A DNA stretch of 53,641 nucleotides from Planctomycetota bacterium. GTDB taxonomy: Bacteria > Planctomycetota > JACOTG01. Position numbers and translations under genes: made by a program. Positions within the stretch are counted from its first letter, which is position 1. Every line of letters begins with the position of its first letter. Shown here one piece after another: positions 9,451 through 18,219 of this stretch. The notes beneath the pieces were generated by a model. That model was given only the letters and a program-made list of their open reading frames with translations, was not told the origin of the DNA and made no database searches. The stretch spans positions 1 to 53,641 of the forward strand of contig JACOTG010000060.1 in the NCBI GenBank assembly GCA_016178505.1, read 5' to 3'.

Positions 9451-9504
9451 TGATGCCGCGTGACGGACGTGGACCCCGAGGTCTCGCGGCTGCCGTTGCA
9501 GTGA
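9427..9504 (+). repeat. Imperfect direct repeat of the 3' end of fliE
   Basis: The 27 bases at 9427-9453, which encode the last residues and stop of FliE, recur at 9478-9504 with three differences. Both copies share TCTCGCGGCTGCC and end in AGTGA. The 24-base spacer looks noncoding. The second copy lies in the short fliE-fliF gap and has no start of its own, so it is best read as a small local duplication. Confidence 0.75.
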
Positions 9505-9531
9505 AAGACTAGTCAGGAGACGCATCGTCCG

Positions 9532-11172
9532 ATGGACTTCCTCGCGAACCTGCGCAAGGTGTGGGGCGACATCCCGCTCACGAAGCGGATCGGGATCCTC
9601 GTGCTCACGCTCGGCGCAGCGATCGCCGTCGGCGCGCTGGGAATCTGGGCCGGACGACCGGACTACCGGCTGCTTTTTGCGAACATCGAACCGGCCGATG
9701 CCGACGCGATCATCCGGGAACTCGAGACGGCGTCGGTCCCGTACCAGATCGGCGGCGGCGGAACGAGCGTGTACGTTCCATCCGATCAGGTTTACCGCAT
9801 GCGCATGAAGGTGGCGGCCGCCGGTGCGATCAAGGGCGGGTCGACCGGATTCGAGCTATTCGACAAGCCTTCGTTCGCGCTGACCGACTTCCTCCAGGAC
9901 GTGAACTACACACGCGCGTTGCAAGGAGAGCTTGCCCGTACGATCGATCAGCTCGAGCCCGTTCAGCAAGCGAGCGTCCACCTCGCGCGGCCGAAGGAGT
10001 CGGCGTTCGCCGATCGCGAGGAGGCCGCCACCGCGTCGGTCGTGCTGAAGCTGCGACCGGGCTCACGCCTGCAGCCGTCGCAGGTCGCGGCGATCGCGAG
10101 CCTCGTCGCCCACGCGGTGCAAGGCCTCAAGCCCGAGAACGTCACGATTCTCGACGCGCAGGGACGTGCGCTCACGGATCTGCGGGACGAGAAAGCGAAC
10201 GGCCCCGTCGCGCGGCAGCTCGAAGTGCAGCAGTCGATGGAGGAGTACCTGCGCGACAAGGCGCAATCGATGCTCGACAAGGCATTCGGCCCGGACAAGG
10301 TCTTCGTCCGCGTCAGCGCGGTGCTCGACTTCCAGAAGGGCGAGGAGACCGTCGAGAAGTTCTCGACCGGCGTGCCGAAGCGCGAGACGACGAAGGAAAC
10401 CGAGTCGACGACGCCGCAATCCTCCGGCGGCGCGGCGTCGGTCGCGGGCGGCGGCGCCGCTGCGGCACCGGCGGCACCACAGAAAAGCAGCACCTCGGAC
10501 TCGACGAAAGAATACGAGATCCCGAAAACGGTCACGCGGTCCGTGAAGGACAACGTGGACGTGAAGCGGTTGGCGGTGAGCGTCCTCGCAGACGAGTCGC
10601 TCGCGGCCACGCTGCCGAAGCTCGAGGGAATCGTGAAGACGGCGGTTGGGTTCGACGCCAAGCGCGGCGACTCGTTCGAGATGACCGGTGCGACGTTCAA
10701 ACCGGCGCAGGCGAACCCCGCCGACGCCGACAAGAATGTCGAACCCGTCGGACGTTCGACGCTGGTGGATGAGCTCATCCGTTACGGCGCGACGCTCGCC
10801 ACCGTGATCGTGCTCGCCGTCGTCTGGGCGCTCCTGCTGCGCAAAGGAAAGAAGAAGGCTGCGTCGTCCGGCGGCGTGGAAACCGGTGGACGTGCGGCGC
10901 AGGGCAATTCGCCGACAGCGGCGCTCGCCGCCGCCGTCGCCGCGTCCGGGGATCACCCGGGACTTCAGGCCGTGAAGGACGCGCTCAATCCGACTGCCGC
11001 TCAGCTCGGGGGCCCTGCGGTCCTCAAGATCGGCGACGCTGCGTCCTCCGCGACCGCGGTGGCGCAAGCCCAGGCGAGACGGATCTCCTCGGAGCTGGGG
11101 CAATTGGTCGAGCAAAGCCCGCAGGCCGCCGGCCGCGTGCTGAGCAATTGGATCCACGAAGGACGTCAGTGA
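9532..11172 (+). CDS. fliF: Flagellar MS-ring protein FliF
   Basis: 546 residues. Two membrane helices frame a large periplasmic part: the first near 20-40 (IGILVLTLGAAIAVGALGIW), the second near 420-440 (TLATVIVLAVVWALLL). Between them are the ring-building motifs (YRLLFANIEPADADAIIREL; TRALQGELARTIDQLEPVQQASVHLARPKES), also found in secretion-ring proteins. A Gly/Ala/Ser-rich disordered stretch lies near 290-330. The C-terminal about 100 residues should bind FliG. An Ala/Lys linker after the second helix is longer than usual. It forms the export-gate base with FliP, FliQ and FliR encoded at 46.7-48.7 kb. Confidence 0.96.
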   Translation: MDFLANLRKVWGDIPLTKRIGILVLTLGAAIAVGALGIWAGRPDYRLLFANIEPADADAIIRELETASVPYQIGGGGTSVYVPSDQVYRMRMKVAAAGAIKGGSTGFELFDKPSFALTDFLQDVNYTRALQGELARTIDQLEPVQQASVHLARPKESAFADREEAATASVVLKLRPGSRLQPSQVAAIASLVAHAVQGLKPENVTILDAQGRALTDLRDEKANGPVARQLEVQQSMEEYLRDKAQSMLDKAFGPDKVFVRVSAVLDFQKGEETVEKFSTGVPKRETTKETESTTPQSSGGAASVAGGGAAAAPAAPQKSSTSDSTKEYEIPKTVTRSVKDNVDVKRLAVSVLADESLAATLPKLEGIVKTAVGFDAKRGDSFEMTGATFKPAQANPADADKNVEPVGRSTLVDELIRYGATLATVIVLAVVWALLLRKGKKKAASSGGVETGGRAAQGNSPTAALAAAVAASGDHPGLQAVKDALNPTAAQLGGPAVLKIGDAASSATAVAQAQARRISSELGQLVEQSPQAAGRVLSNWIHEGRQ

Positions 11173-11194
11173 GGGCCTGAGGTCTGAGTCACCG

Positions 11195-11215
11195 TCGATC
11201 GCCGAAAGCGATCGA
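11195..11215 (+). other. RNA stem-loop between fliF and fliG
   Basis: TCGATCGC and GCGATCGA form a perfect 8-bp stem with a 5-base loop (CGAAA). It lies 23 bases after the fliF stop and about 20 before the fliG start. There is no T run, so it does not look like a normal terminator. It could slow RNA decay or limit read-through inside the operon. Function is not shown. Confidence 0.5.
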
Positions 11216-11235
11216 GAACCAAGCAAGGATCGTCG

Positions 11236-12243
11236 ATGCCACCGAAAGCGTTGAGTGGACCGGAGAAGGCCGCGGTGCTCGTGACCGTGCTCGAGCCGAG
11301 CACGGCCGCGAAGCTGCTCACGGACCTTCCGGATGACGATCTCGTCAAGCTCGTCGCTGCGGCTGCCGCGGTCGAAGAGCGCGGCCTCGAGAACGTCGAT
11401 CGAAAGTCGATCGCTCAGGAGTTCGTCAACGAGCTCGAAAAAGGGGGCGGCGGGGCCGGTTCGGACCGCCCGATCGAGGCGCTGAAGTCGGCGCTCGAAG
11501 GGGCGACGGGCCCCGATCGCTGGACGCGGGCGGCATCCCAGGTCGGGGTCACGGGCCCGCGCGCGATGCTTCGCACCATCGCGGCCGATCGACTCGCTGC
11601 CGCACTCGAAAGCGAACCGAACTCCGTCGCGACGATTCTGTTCCGTGAAATGGAAGCGCCGCGCGCAGCGGAGATCGTCAAACGGCTTCCCGCCGAGCGA
11701 CAGACGGAAATCATCTCCGCTCTCGCATCCCCCGATGCCGCGCCGGCCCGTGTCGTCGAGCGGGTATTGTCCGCGGTGACGTCGAAAGCGTCGCGACAAG
11801 CGAGCAAAGGGGACGATCAGCGGCGCCTCCGAGTCGTGGCCGAGATCCTGACGATGTTGCCGCCCGGATCCGACAAGATGATCCTCGACCGCATTCGCGA
11901 GAGCGACGACGTCGCCGCCGGGCGGATCCGCGAGCTGATGTTCACCATCGACGACCTTCCACTCCTCGAGAAAAAGGCGATCCAGAAGTCGATCTCCACC
12001 GTCGACATGAAGACGCTGGCGCTGATCCTGAAGGGTGCGGCACCGCCGATTCGGACGTTGATCCTCGAAAACGTCTCGGAAAAGCGACGCGAGCAGATCC
12101 TCGAGGAAAAGGAGTCGCTCGGCGCCGTATCGCTTTCCGAAGTGACCGAAGCGCAGAAGCTGCTCGTGGGTGCGGCGTGGAAGCTGATCGAATCGGGTGA
12201 GGCCACGTTGCGTCGCGCCGGCATGGAAGCGTTGATCGAATGA
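11236..12243 (+). CDS. fliG: Flagellar motor switch protein FliG
   Basis: 335 residues with the three FliG domains. The N-terminal part (LSGPEKAAVLVTVLEPSTAAKLL) binds FliF. The middle ARM domain spans about 110-190. The C-terminal torque domain (IRELMFTIDDLPLLEKKAIQ, VDMKTLALILKGA, ending LGAVSLSEVTEAQKLLV) contacts the stator. The EHPQ motif that normally contacts FliM is absent: the aligned residues 126-129 read SEPN. The torque helix reads KKAIQKSISTVD, where other FliG proteins have DRSIQRVLREVD, so some charges differ. The start overlaps no gene; the stop overlaps fliH by ATGA. Confidence 0.95.
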   Translation: MPPKALSGPEKAAVLVTVLEPSTAAKLLTDLPDDDLVKLVAAAAAVEERGLENVDRKSIAQEFVNELEKGGGGAGSDRPIEALKSALEGATGPDRWTRAASQVGVTGPRAMLRTIAADRLAAALESEPNSVATILFREMEAPRAAEIVKRLPAERQTEIISALASPDAAPARVVERVLSAVTSKASRQASKGDDQRRLRVVAEILTMLPPGSDKMILDRIRESDDVAAGRIRELMFTIDDLPLLEKKAIQKSISTVDMKTLALILKGAAPPIRTLILENVSEKRREQILEEKESLGAVSLSEVTEAQKLLVGAAWKLIESGEATLRRAGMEALIE

Positions 12244-12779
12244 GCACGATCCGACTGAACCGACCCGTGACGGCGGTGCGGATCGTCTCGACGGGCTCGC
12301 AAGCCGCAGCCGCGGCGAAGCCGGGTCCGCCTCCCGTCGACGTTGCGGCCGGCAAGCTAGAGGCTGCGCTGCGGGAGTGCACGCGCGCGATTGCGGAAAT
12401 CCGCGGTCGTTTCGAGTCGCTCGGATCGGAGTTGGAGCGCGAGGCGGTGGCGCTTGCTCTCGCTGCGGCGGAGCGCGTCCTCGGCGAAGAGCTGCGCGAC
12501 GGCCGCGCTCGAATCGAATCTCTGCTCGGCCCGGCGATCGAGCAAGCCCTCGCCCGGCGCGGCGGTGGAAGCGTCGTCGTTCGATTGAATCCGGACGACG
12601 TCGACACGCTGCGCAAACGGTCCCCGGATTTCATCGCGAAGTCGGGCACCGAGTTCCGTGCGGACGCGGGCGTTGCGCGGGGATCCGCAGTGGTCGATAC
12701 GCTGCAAGGACCCATCGAAGCCGGCGTACACGTGGCCATGAACCGAATTCGCGAGGAACTCCTCGGAGGCCCGGCATGA
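12240..12779 (+). CDS. fliH: Flagellar export ATPase regulator FliH
   Basis: 179 residues. A disordered Ala/Pro N-terminus and a helical stalk (KLEAALRECTRAIAEIRGRFESLGSELE) precede a V-ATPase E-subunit-like C-terminal domain (VVVRLNPDDVDTLRKRSPDF; GSAVVDTLQGPIEAGVHVAM). FliH dimers hold the FliI ATPase and dock it to the C-ring through FliN. It lies between fliG and fliI with 4-base overlaps on both sides, as in most flagellar operons. Sequence similarity is modest, as is usual for this family. Confidence 0.9.
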   Translation: MSTIRLNRPVTAVRIVSTGSQAAAAAKPGPPPVDVAAGKLEAALRECTRAIAEIRGRFESLGSELEREAVALALAAAERVLGEELRDGRARIESLLGPAIEQALARRGGGSVVVRLNPDDVDTLRKRSPDFIAKSGTEFRADAGVARGSAVVDTLQGPIEAGVHVAMNRIREELLGGPA

Positions 12780-14101
12780 CGTCGCTCGACGCCTACAAGT
12801 CGCGTTTGCCGGGCGTGCCGCTGCACAGTGCGTGCGGGCGCGTCACGCGGTTCGTGAAGCCGGTGCTCGAATGCGAAGGCCTCGTTGCGCGCATCGGGGA
12901 GCTTTGCCGCATCGACGGGACGTCGGCGACGGGAAGCACGATCCAAGCGGAGGTGGTCGGGTTCCGCGATGGAGTCGCCGTCCTCCTTCCCATCGGCGAC
13001 GCGAGCGACGTCACTGCCGGAGCCACGGTCCGGGGGACCGGAAAGCGCCTCGGCATTCGTGCCGGGGAGTTTCTGCTCGGACGAGTCGTCGACGCGCTGG
13101 GACAACCGATCGATTCCGGGCCGCCGTTCCCACCCGCGCCGGAAATGCCTCTCGAGCGCGAATCGCCGGCCCCTCTGGATCGACAGATCGTGTCGCGTCC
13201 GATCGGGACGGGCGTCCGCGCGATCGACGGACTCCTGACGTGCGGTCGCGGGCAACGCATCGGCGTCTTCGCGGGGAGCGGAATCGGGAAGAGCACGCTC
13301 TGCGCGAAGATCGCGCGCGAAACGGATGCGGACGTGAGCGTGATCGCGCTCGTCGGCGAGCGCGGCGTGGAGGTACGAGCGTTTCTCGAGGAAACGCTCG
13401 GGCCCGAGGGCCTCGCGCGGTCCGTCGTGGTCGTCGCGACGTCGGACTCACCGACGACTCTCCGGCTCAAAGCCGCGTTTGCCGCCGTCACGATCGCGGA
13501 GCACTTCCGCGATCGCGGAAAGGACGTGCTCTTCCTCATGGATTCGGTGACGCGCTTCGCAGCGGCGTTGCGGGAGGCCGGACTCGCGATGGGCGAGCCG
13601 CCCACGGCGAAGGGCTACCCGCCGTCGATGTACGCGACGCTGCCGCGCCTCGTGGAACGGCTCGGCTCGACGGAGCGCGGTTCGATCACGGGATTCCTGT
13701 CCGTGCTCGTCGAGGGCGACGACATGAACGATCCCGTCGCCGACACGATGCGCTCGCTTCTCGACGGTCACGTGGTGTTGTCGCGCGGTCTCGCGAACGA
13801 GGGTCATTTTCCGTCGATCGATCTCCTGGCGAGCGTGAGCCGTTCGATGCCGAGGCTCGTCAGCGACGCGCATCGTCGCGCCGCACAGAGATTCCGTGAA
13901 CTGTACGCGGCGTACGTCGATCACCGCGACCTCATCCAAGTCGGCGCCTACCGGGCGGGCGGTGATCCGCTGCTCGACGAGGCCGTGACTCGATACGCCG
14001 AGCTTCGCGACTACTTGCGTCAAGGGTCGCACGAAGCGGCGCCGTTCGATGCCAGTGTCAAAGAGCTGTTGCGGCTTCTTGGCGGGAGCGATGCCGCATG
14101 A
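12776..14101 (+). CDS. fliI: Flagellum-specific ATPase FliI
   Basis: 441 residues. A type III export ATPase related to the F1 beta subunit, it unfolds export substrates and releases chaperones. The Walker A motif AGSGIGKST is at 166-174. The catalytic segment VGERGVEVRAFLEE follows, then the Walker B strand DVLFLMDSVTRFA and the conserved GEPPTAKGYPPS. The C-terminal domain ends with a typical helical region. The reading frame is open upstream, but ATG 12776 overlaps the fliH stop (ATGA) and gives the expected length. Confidence 0.97.
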   Translation: MTSLDAYKSRLPGVPLHSACGRVTRFVKPVLECEGLVARIGELCRIDGTSATGSTIQAEVVGFRDGVAVLLPIGDASDVTAGATVRGTGKRLGIRAGEFLLGRVVDALGQPIDSGPPFPPAPEMPLERESPAPLDRQIVSRPIGTGVRAIDGLLTCGRGQRIGVFAGSGIGKSTLCAKIARETDADVSVIALVGERGVEVRAFLEETLGPEGLARSVVVVATSDSPTTLRLKAAFAAVTIAEHFRDRGKDVLFLMDSVTRFAAALREAGLAMGEPPTAKGYPPSMYATLPRLVERLGSTERGSITGFLSVLVEGDDMNDPVADTMRSLLDGHVVLSRGLANEGHFPSIDLLASVSRSMPRLVSDAHRRAAQRFRELYAAYVDHRDLIQVGAYRAGGDPLLDEAVTRYAELRDYLRQGSHEAAPFDASVKELLRLLGGSDAA

Positions 14102-14571
14102 AGCCGTTTCGTTTTGCACTCGAGCGGCTGTTGAAGTGGCGCTCGGCGGAGTCCCGTCTCGCACGCGTCGCGTACGGGAATGCGATGGCCCGCTCCACGA
14201 GCGTGGCCGCGTCGCTCGCGGCGATCCGAGGCGCGCGCCATCGACTCGAGGCGTCGCTCACGGACCTTCGTGATGGGCTTCCCGCGTCGGCCGGTTCTCT
14301 GCGAGTCGTTCTCGCGGCGATCGACCGGCTCGACGCCGACGTCGTTCGTACGACGGCAGTGCTCGAGGAAGCGGAAAGGGGCGTCGAGCGCGCGCGGATC
14401 GAGTATCTCGAGCGCCGTCGCGACGAGCGAGCGCTCGAGTCTCTGCGTCGCCGGCGACTCGAGGAGCACGCCCTGATCGTTGCAGCCGAGGACGCGAAGA
14501 TCTTGGACGAGGTCGCCCGGGACCGATTCCTGAGGCAGCATCACGACCCGGCCGGGACAAGGAGCGAATGA
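14098..14571 (+). CDS. fliJ: Flagellar export protein FliJ
   Basis: 157 residues, almost wholly alpha-helical and rich in Arg, Glu and Ala, forming a long antiparallel coiled coil. The N-terminus KPFRFALERLLKWRSAESRLA matches the FliJ pattern (F-x-L-x-x-L-L-x-x-R). FliJ is the central stalk of the FliI hexamer and links it to FlhA. It overlaps fliI and the next gene by ATGA. The family is weakly conserved, so position and fold carry much of the call. Confidence 0.88.
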   Translation: MKPFRFALERLLKWRSAESRLARVAYGNAMARSTSVAASLAAIRGARHRLEASLTDLRDGLPASAGSLRVVLAAIDRLDADVVRTTAVLEEAERGVERARIEYLERRRDERALESLRRRRLEEHALIVAAEDAKILDEVARDRFLRQHHDPAGTRSE

Positions 14572-15455
14572 AGATGCCGAGCAAGGCCATCAAGATGGCG
14601 ATCGCCGGAGTCGGTGCGATCGTTCTTTTCGGCGGCGCCACGATTCTGTTCGTGACGCTGAAGAAGCGCGCGCAGCCGCCGATCACCGAGGGGGTCGAGA
14701 AACCGGGCGCCGACAAGGAAAAGGAAAAGGACAAGGGGACGGATGTGGCCGGCGACAAGTCGACGGAGAAGCCCGACGCGTCGGAGTCCGACAAGCCGAA
14801 GGAGTCCGAGAAGACGGCGAAGGAAGGCACGCCGGAATCCGACGCCGGGAAGTCCCACGAGAACGCGACGACCGAGAAGCCGGCGCCGGCAGGAGCAGGA
14901 GCAAACGCCGATGCCGCGAGCGGGTCGAGCGGCGCCGAGGCGGCCGTCGACGTCTCGTTCAAGCTCCCGAGTCCTTACACGGAGCCGCAGTTCAGCGCGC
15001 TCATGCGCCAGCTCGAAAGCGCGCGGACGGACTTGGAGCGTCGCACGGCGTCCGCCGACGTGCGCGAGGCGACGCTCGAGCGCATGCGCTCGGACTTGGA
15101 CGACCGTCGCGACGAACTCGCGAAGCTGCGCGATCAGATCCTCTCGAAGGCGAAAGACCTCGACGACAAGCGAGGGCGCTTCGACAAGGAGATCGTGCGG
15201 CTGTCCACGGCGGAGGAGGCCAATCTCAGGGCCTTGGCTTCGGTGTACGACGAAATGCCCGCGGATGCCGCCGCCGAGCGGCTCGTGGCGCTCGGCACGA
15301 GCGAAGCGGCAAAGATCCTCTCGCGCGTCGAGAAGAAGAAGACGGCGAAGATCATCGCGGCGATGCCGGTCGACAAGGCTTCGGAGGTCACGGCGAAGCT
15401 CGGGAAGCTCTTGCCGGTCACTCCCGACGACGCGACGCCGGCCGACGGGAAGTGA
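14568..15455 (+). CDS. motE: MotE-like motility protein with MgtE N-like domain
   Basis: 295 residues. One N-terminal membrane helix (AIAGVGAIVLFGGATILFVTL) is followed by a Lys/Glu/Asp/Ala/Pro-rich linker of about 85 residues and a coiled coil (residues about 140-215). The C-terminal domain resembles MgtE N repeats (VYDEMPADAAAERLVALG, EAAKILSRVEKKKTAKIIAAM). This matches MotE, a stator chaperone usually encoded next to fliJ; it keeps MotC in its periplasmic state in Rhizobiales. The linker is unusually long and charged. Two in-frame ATG codons (14568 and 14574) are possible starts; the first overlaps fliJ. Confidence 0.8.
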   Translation: MKMPSKAIKMAIAGVGAIVLFGGATILFVTLKKRAQPPITEGVEKPGADKEKEKDKGTDVAGDKSTEKPDASESDKPKESEKTAKEGTPESDAGKSHENATTEKPAPAGAGANADAASGSSGAEAAVDVSFKLPSPYTEPQFSALMRQLESARTDLERRTASADVREATLERMRSDLDDRRDELAKLRDQILSKAKDLDDKRGRFDKEIVRLSTAEEANLRALASVYDEMPADAAAERLVALGTSEAAKILSRVEKKKTAKIIAAMPVDKASEVTAKLGKLLPVTPDDATPADGK

Positions 15456-15575
15456 GGGCCAACGCAATGCGAAGGAACGCGGCGGGTCGAACGAGGCATC
15501 GGACGACGACCTCTTTGCACGAGGCCGACGGCCAGGAACGAGCGAGCACGGACGACGTGAGAAGCGAATCGAGTC

Positions 15576-16619
15576 ATGGGTGACATCCTCTCCGCGGACG
15601 AGATCCAGGCTCTGCTCGCGTCGTATTCGAACGACGCGGAAGCGGCCGATGCTCCGAAGGCAGCCGCACCGGCGATTGCCACCGCGACGGCCAAGGCGCG
15701 CACGTCGAAACGAAAAGAGACTTCCGCCGGCACGCCTCCGATCGACTACGGGTCCGCAACGCCGGCCATGTTCGAGTCACCCGACGCGCTGTCCAGAGGC
15801 AAGCGCGCGGCCCTCGAAAACTCGCTGCGCCGCGCCGCGGACCGCGTGAAGTTCAACCTCGAGGCGTGGTTCAGCGGGGAAATCCAAGCGAGCCTGGGTG
15901 CGTTTGGGCTCGCGAAGGACTACGCACCGGGCGACGTCGAGTCGGTGATCCGTTTCTCGCTTCGAATTCGCGGAGACGCGGACGAGGGCGAGGCCGTGAT
16001 CGAATCGTCGCTCGCCGCGGCACTCGTGAGATCGAAGTTGCGCACGGCGAACGAGTCGGTGGAGCGACCGCTCACCGAGGTGGAGTTGGCGATCCTCGAC
16101 GCGGAAGCGGCGACGCTCGTCGGCAGCATCTCGGAAGCGACCGAGCCGCTCTTTGGAGCTCCGCTGGTTCTCGGCAACCGGCAGCGCGAGGCATACGCGG
16201 GGCCCCGGGAGTCGGCCCTCTTGTGGGCTCGGTTCGAATTCGCCTGGGATGGGGTGTCCGGGCGACTCTGGATCGGGCTCCCCGCGAGAGCGCTTCGCGC
16301 GCGCGTCGAAGGATCGACTTCGACGAAGAACGTGAAGCTGGAAGGGAAGGATCTCACGGATCGATGGATCGCGCTCCTCGAACCCGTGCGGGTTCCCGTG
16401 GCCGTGGTCCTCGGACGAACCATCGTCACCGTGGAGGAATTGGTGCGTCTCGAGGTGGGCGACGTCCTCCTCCTCGACGGTTCGATCACGGACGCAGTGG
16501 AACTGGCGAGCGGACCTTGCGCGATCCAGCGAGGGCGCCTCGGGCAGTATCGCGGGAAATGGACGTTTCGAGTCGAACGGAAGAGCGAGCGCACGAACGT
16601 GACGGGAGGCAAGCCATGA
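15576..16619 (+). CDS. fliM: Flagellar motor switch protein FliM
   Basis: 347 residues. The N-terminal CheY-binding peptide is present (DILSADEIQALL, residues 3-14) and is followed by an Ala/Lys linker. The middle domain (about 75-260) and the C-terminal SpoA domain (RVPVAVVLGRTIVTVEELVRLEVGDVLLL, split here by family convention) follow. The GGxG loop that usually precedes the R-x-x-T-E-x-E motif is missing; the region 152-158 reads SKLRTAN before RPLTEVE. The 120 bases after motE hold no convincing gene. The stop overlaps fliN by ATGA. Confidence 0.93.
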   Translation: MGDILSADEIQALLASYSNDAEAADAPKAAAPAIATATAKARTSKRKETSAGTPPIDYGSATPAMFESPDALSRGKRAALENSLRRAADRVKFNLEAWFSGEIQASLGAFGLAKDYAPGDVESVIRFSLRIRGDADEGEAVIESSLAAALVRSKLRTANESVERPLTEVELAILDAEAATLVGSISEATEPLFGAPLVLGNRQREAYAGPRESALLWARFEFAWDGVSGRLWIGLPARALRARVEGSTSTKNVKLEGKDLTDRWIALLEPVRVPVAVVLGRTIVTVEELVRLEVGDVLLLDGSITDAVELASGPCAIQRGRLGQYRGKWTFRVERKSERTNVTGGKP

Positions 16620-16987
16620 CCGACGTGATGGGGAATCCGGAGGCCGCGCCCGAGAGTGGCGGCTTCCAGGCGGCGCAGGCGCACTTCGGGACGATGGAGC
16701 CGTCGACAGTGCCACCGTCCGCGACGCGCGACATCGAAAGGCTCTACGAAATCACGGTTCCGGCATCCGTCGAAGTGGGGCGGACGCTCATGCGCATCGA
16801 CGAGCTGATGCGACTCCAACCGGGAGCGGTCGTGACGCTCGACCGTATCGCCGAGGCACCAGCCGACGTTCTCGTGAACGGAACGCTCGTGGGACGCGGA
16901 GAGATCGTGGTGGTGGACGGGCGATTCGGCGTGAGGCTCACGGAGCTCGTCGATCCGAGGGCGCGCGTGAAGTCCCTCGCCGGCTGA
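16616..16987 (+). CDS. fliN: Flagellar motor switch protein FliN
   Basis: 123 residues from ATG 16616, which overlaps the fliM stop. About 45 variable residues precede a SpoA domain (VPASVEVGRTLMRIDELMRLQPGAVV; ending ADVLVNGTLVGRGEIVVVDGRFGVRL). FliN forms the lower C-ring and docks FliH-FliI. It is the last gene of the plus-strand operon and converges on fliL with 31 bases between the stops. A perfect 12-base palindrome (GGCGCCGGCGCC, 17005-17016) lies in that gap but has no loop or T run. Confidence 0.95.
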   Translation: MTDVMGNPEAAPESGGFQAAQAHFGTMEPSTVPPSATRDIERLYEITVPASVEVGRTLMRIDELMRLQPGAVVTLDRIAEAPADVLVNGTLVGRGEIVVVDGRFGVRLTELVDPRARVKSLAG

Positions 16988-17018
16988 TTCCGTCGCGATC
17001 CGCGGGCGCCGGCGCCTG

Positions 17019-17627
17019 CTACTGCACCACGAAATCCGTGAAGAGGATCTTGGAGACGTGGCCGGCGACGGGCTCGTCGGAGCTCGCCTTGGCCGCGGAC
17101 TTCTCGTGTTCGCCTTCGCCGCGAGCTTCGACGGGACGCGCGCTGAGGGGCGTGTCGTCCTCGAACACGATCTTCGTCAGGTCCTTCGACACCATCTCCT
17201 TGAGCCGGGTCTTGTTTTCCGGATCGTTGATCTTTTCGAGTGTGAGTGCCGACAGGACCTCGATCAACCGATCCTGGATCGATGGCTTTCGCTCTTCGAA
17301 TCTCTTCTTGATCACTTCGACGTCCGAGGCTTCGTACTCGACGGCGATGCCGATCTTCAGGTAGCGCTTGCCGCCGGATCCGGCGAGGTTCACGAGCATC
17401 GCGGGAAGCGTGTGCACGTCGCGGAACATCTTCGGCTGAGGCTTGGGCTTCTCGACTTCGTGCTGCGTGCTCGGCGTCGATGCAGGGAACACGAACTCGA
17501 CGGCCATGTACGCGGCGGCGATGATGACGGCGGCGAGGCCGCCCAGCCACACCATGCTCGGGAGTCCCTTTTTTTTCGCCGGTGCCGCGTCGGCTACCTT
17601 CACCTTTTCTTGATCCGCTTCGGACAT
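17019..17627 (-). CDS. fliL: Flagellar basal body-associated protein FliL
   Basis: 202 residues from ATG 17627. I prefer this start to an upstream in-frame ATG at 17687 because GGAGG lies seven bases before it. A short acidic/basic cytosolic tail, one membrane helix (MVWLGGLAAVIIAAAYMAVEF) and a periplasmic stomatin-like domain follow (LPAMLVNLAGSGGKRYLKIGIAVEYE; the C-terminal DLTKIVFEDD and VSKILFTDFVVQ). The VSKILFTDFVVQ end is diagnostic. FliL surrounds the stator and supports torque. An extra charged insert (RGEGEHEKSAAKASSDEPV) near the C-terminus is unusual. It is last in the minus operon but 592 bases after the preceding gene, so it may have its own promoter. Confidence 0.93.
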   Translation of the reverse strand: MSEADQEKVKVADAAPAKKKGLPSMVWLGGLAAVIIAAAYMAVEFVFPASTPSTQHEVEKPKPQPKMFRDVHTLPAMLVNLAGSGGKRYLKIGIAVEYEASDVEVIKKRFEERKPSIQDRLIEVLSALTLEKINDPENKTRLKEMVSKDLTKIVFEDDTPLSARPVEARGEGEHEKSAAKASSDEPVAGHVSKILFTDFVVQ

Positions 17628-18219
17628 GAGATTGCCTCCGTTCAGAACTTCAGGAGAGTCGTTGGAATCCTCGTGATCCGATTCCATGGTTCGTCGGGCG
17701 TGAGGCGTCGCGGGATGTCGCCACGGGCCGGCGATCTCGGGACGACGAGCAGGAGTCGGCGAGCGATCGCCGCGCGAATCGTTGAAGAGATGGGCAGAGA
17801 CGACATCGGAGAAACGGCCTTCGACTCGACGGTGGTAGCGGACGACGAGAGGCTCGCGGAAGTCGCAACGCTCGTTCCGATCACCGGGGTTGCGCGTTCG
17901 TTGACGCCGATTTGCGCGAGACGTCGGCGGCGTGCGAGGTTATGCGAGCTGCAGGCGATCGGCCATCCTCGTCCGTCTCGAAGCTCGCGTCGAGAAAACG
18001 CAACAAGCGTCGCGCGCGACGGCGCCCTTCACGCGCAAGGCGATCACTCGGCGCCGCTTGCGGTGCGTTCAAGAATATCGACGCGTCGCCGAGCGCGCTC
18101 GACACGGTGAGTCGCCGGGTTCGGAGGGCGTCCTGTCGTCGTCGGTCCTGTTTCGCCTCTCGCCGCTCCATTCCGATTCGTCGGTCGGCAGCATCGCCTG
18201 CTCGGAGCGGCGTGGGACG
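17628..18219. other. 592-base stretch with no gene found
   Basis: Several short open frames exist on both strands. Their third-position GC is clearly lower than in neighbouring genes (roughly two thirds by hand count for the longest, 17881-18171), and their translations are Arg/Ser-rich and unlike known proteins. I see no tRNA, no clear promoter and no repeat shared with the rest of the window. It may hold the fliL promoter or a decayed gene. Confidence 0.6.

Noticed and set aside
15468..15584. 38-codon frame between motE and fliM
   Set aside because: Arg/Thr/Ser-rich, overlaps the fliM start, no good ribosome site and no family pattern.
17005..17016. Palindrome GGCGCCGGCGCC between fliN and fliL as a bidirectional terminator
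   Set aside because: It has no loop and no T run, and such palindromes are common at this GC content.
17881..18171. 96-codon minus-strand frame in the 592-base gap
   Set aside because: Third-position GC is clearly lower than in neighbouring genes and the product resembles nothing known.
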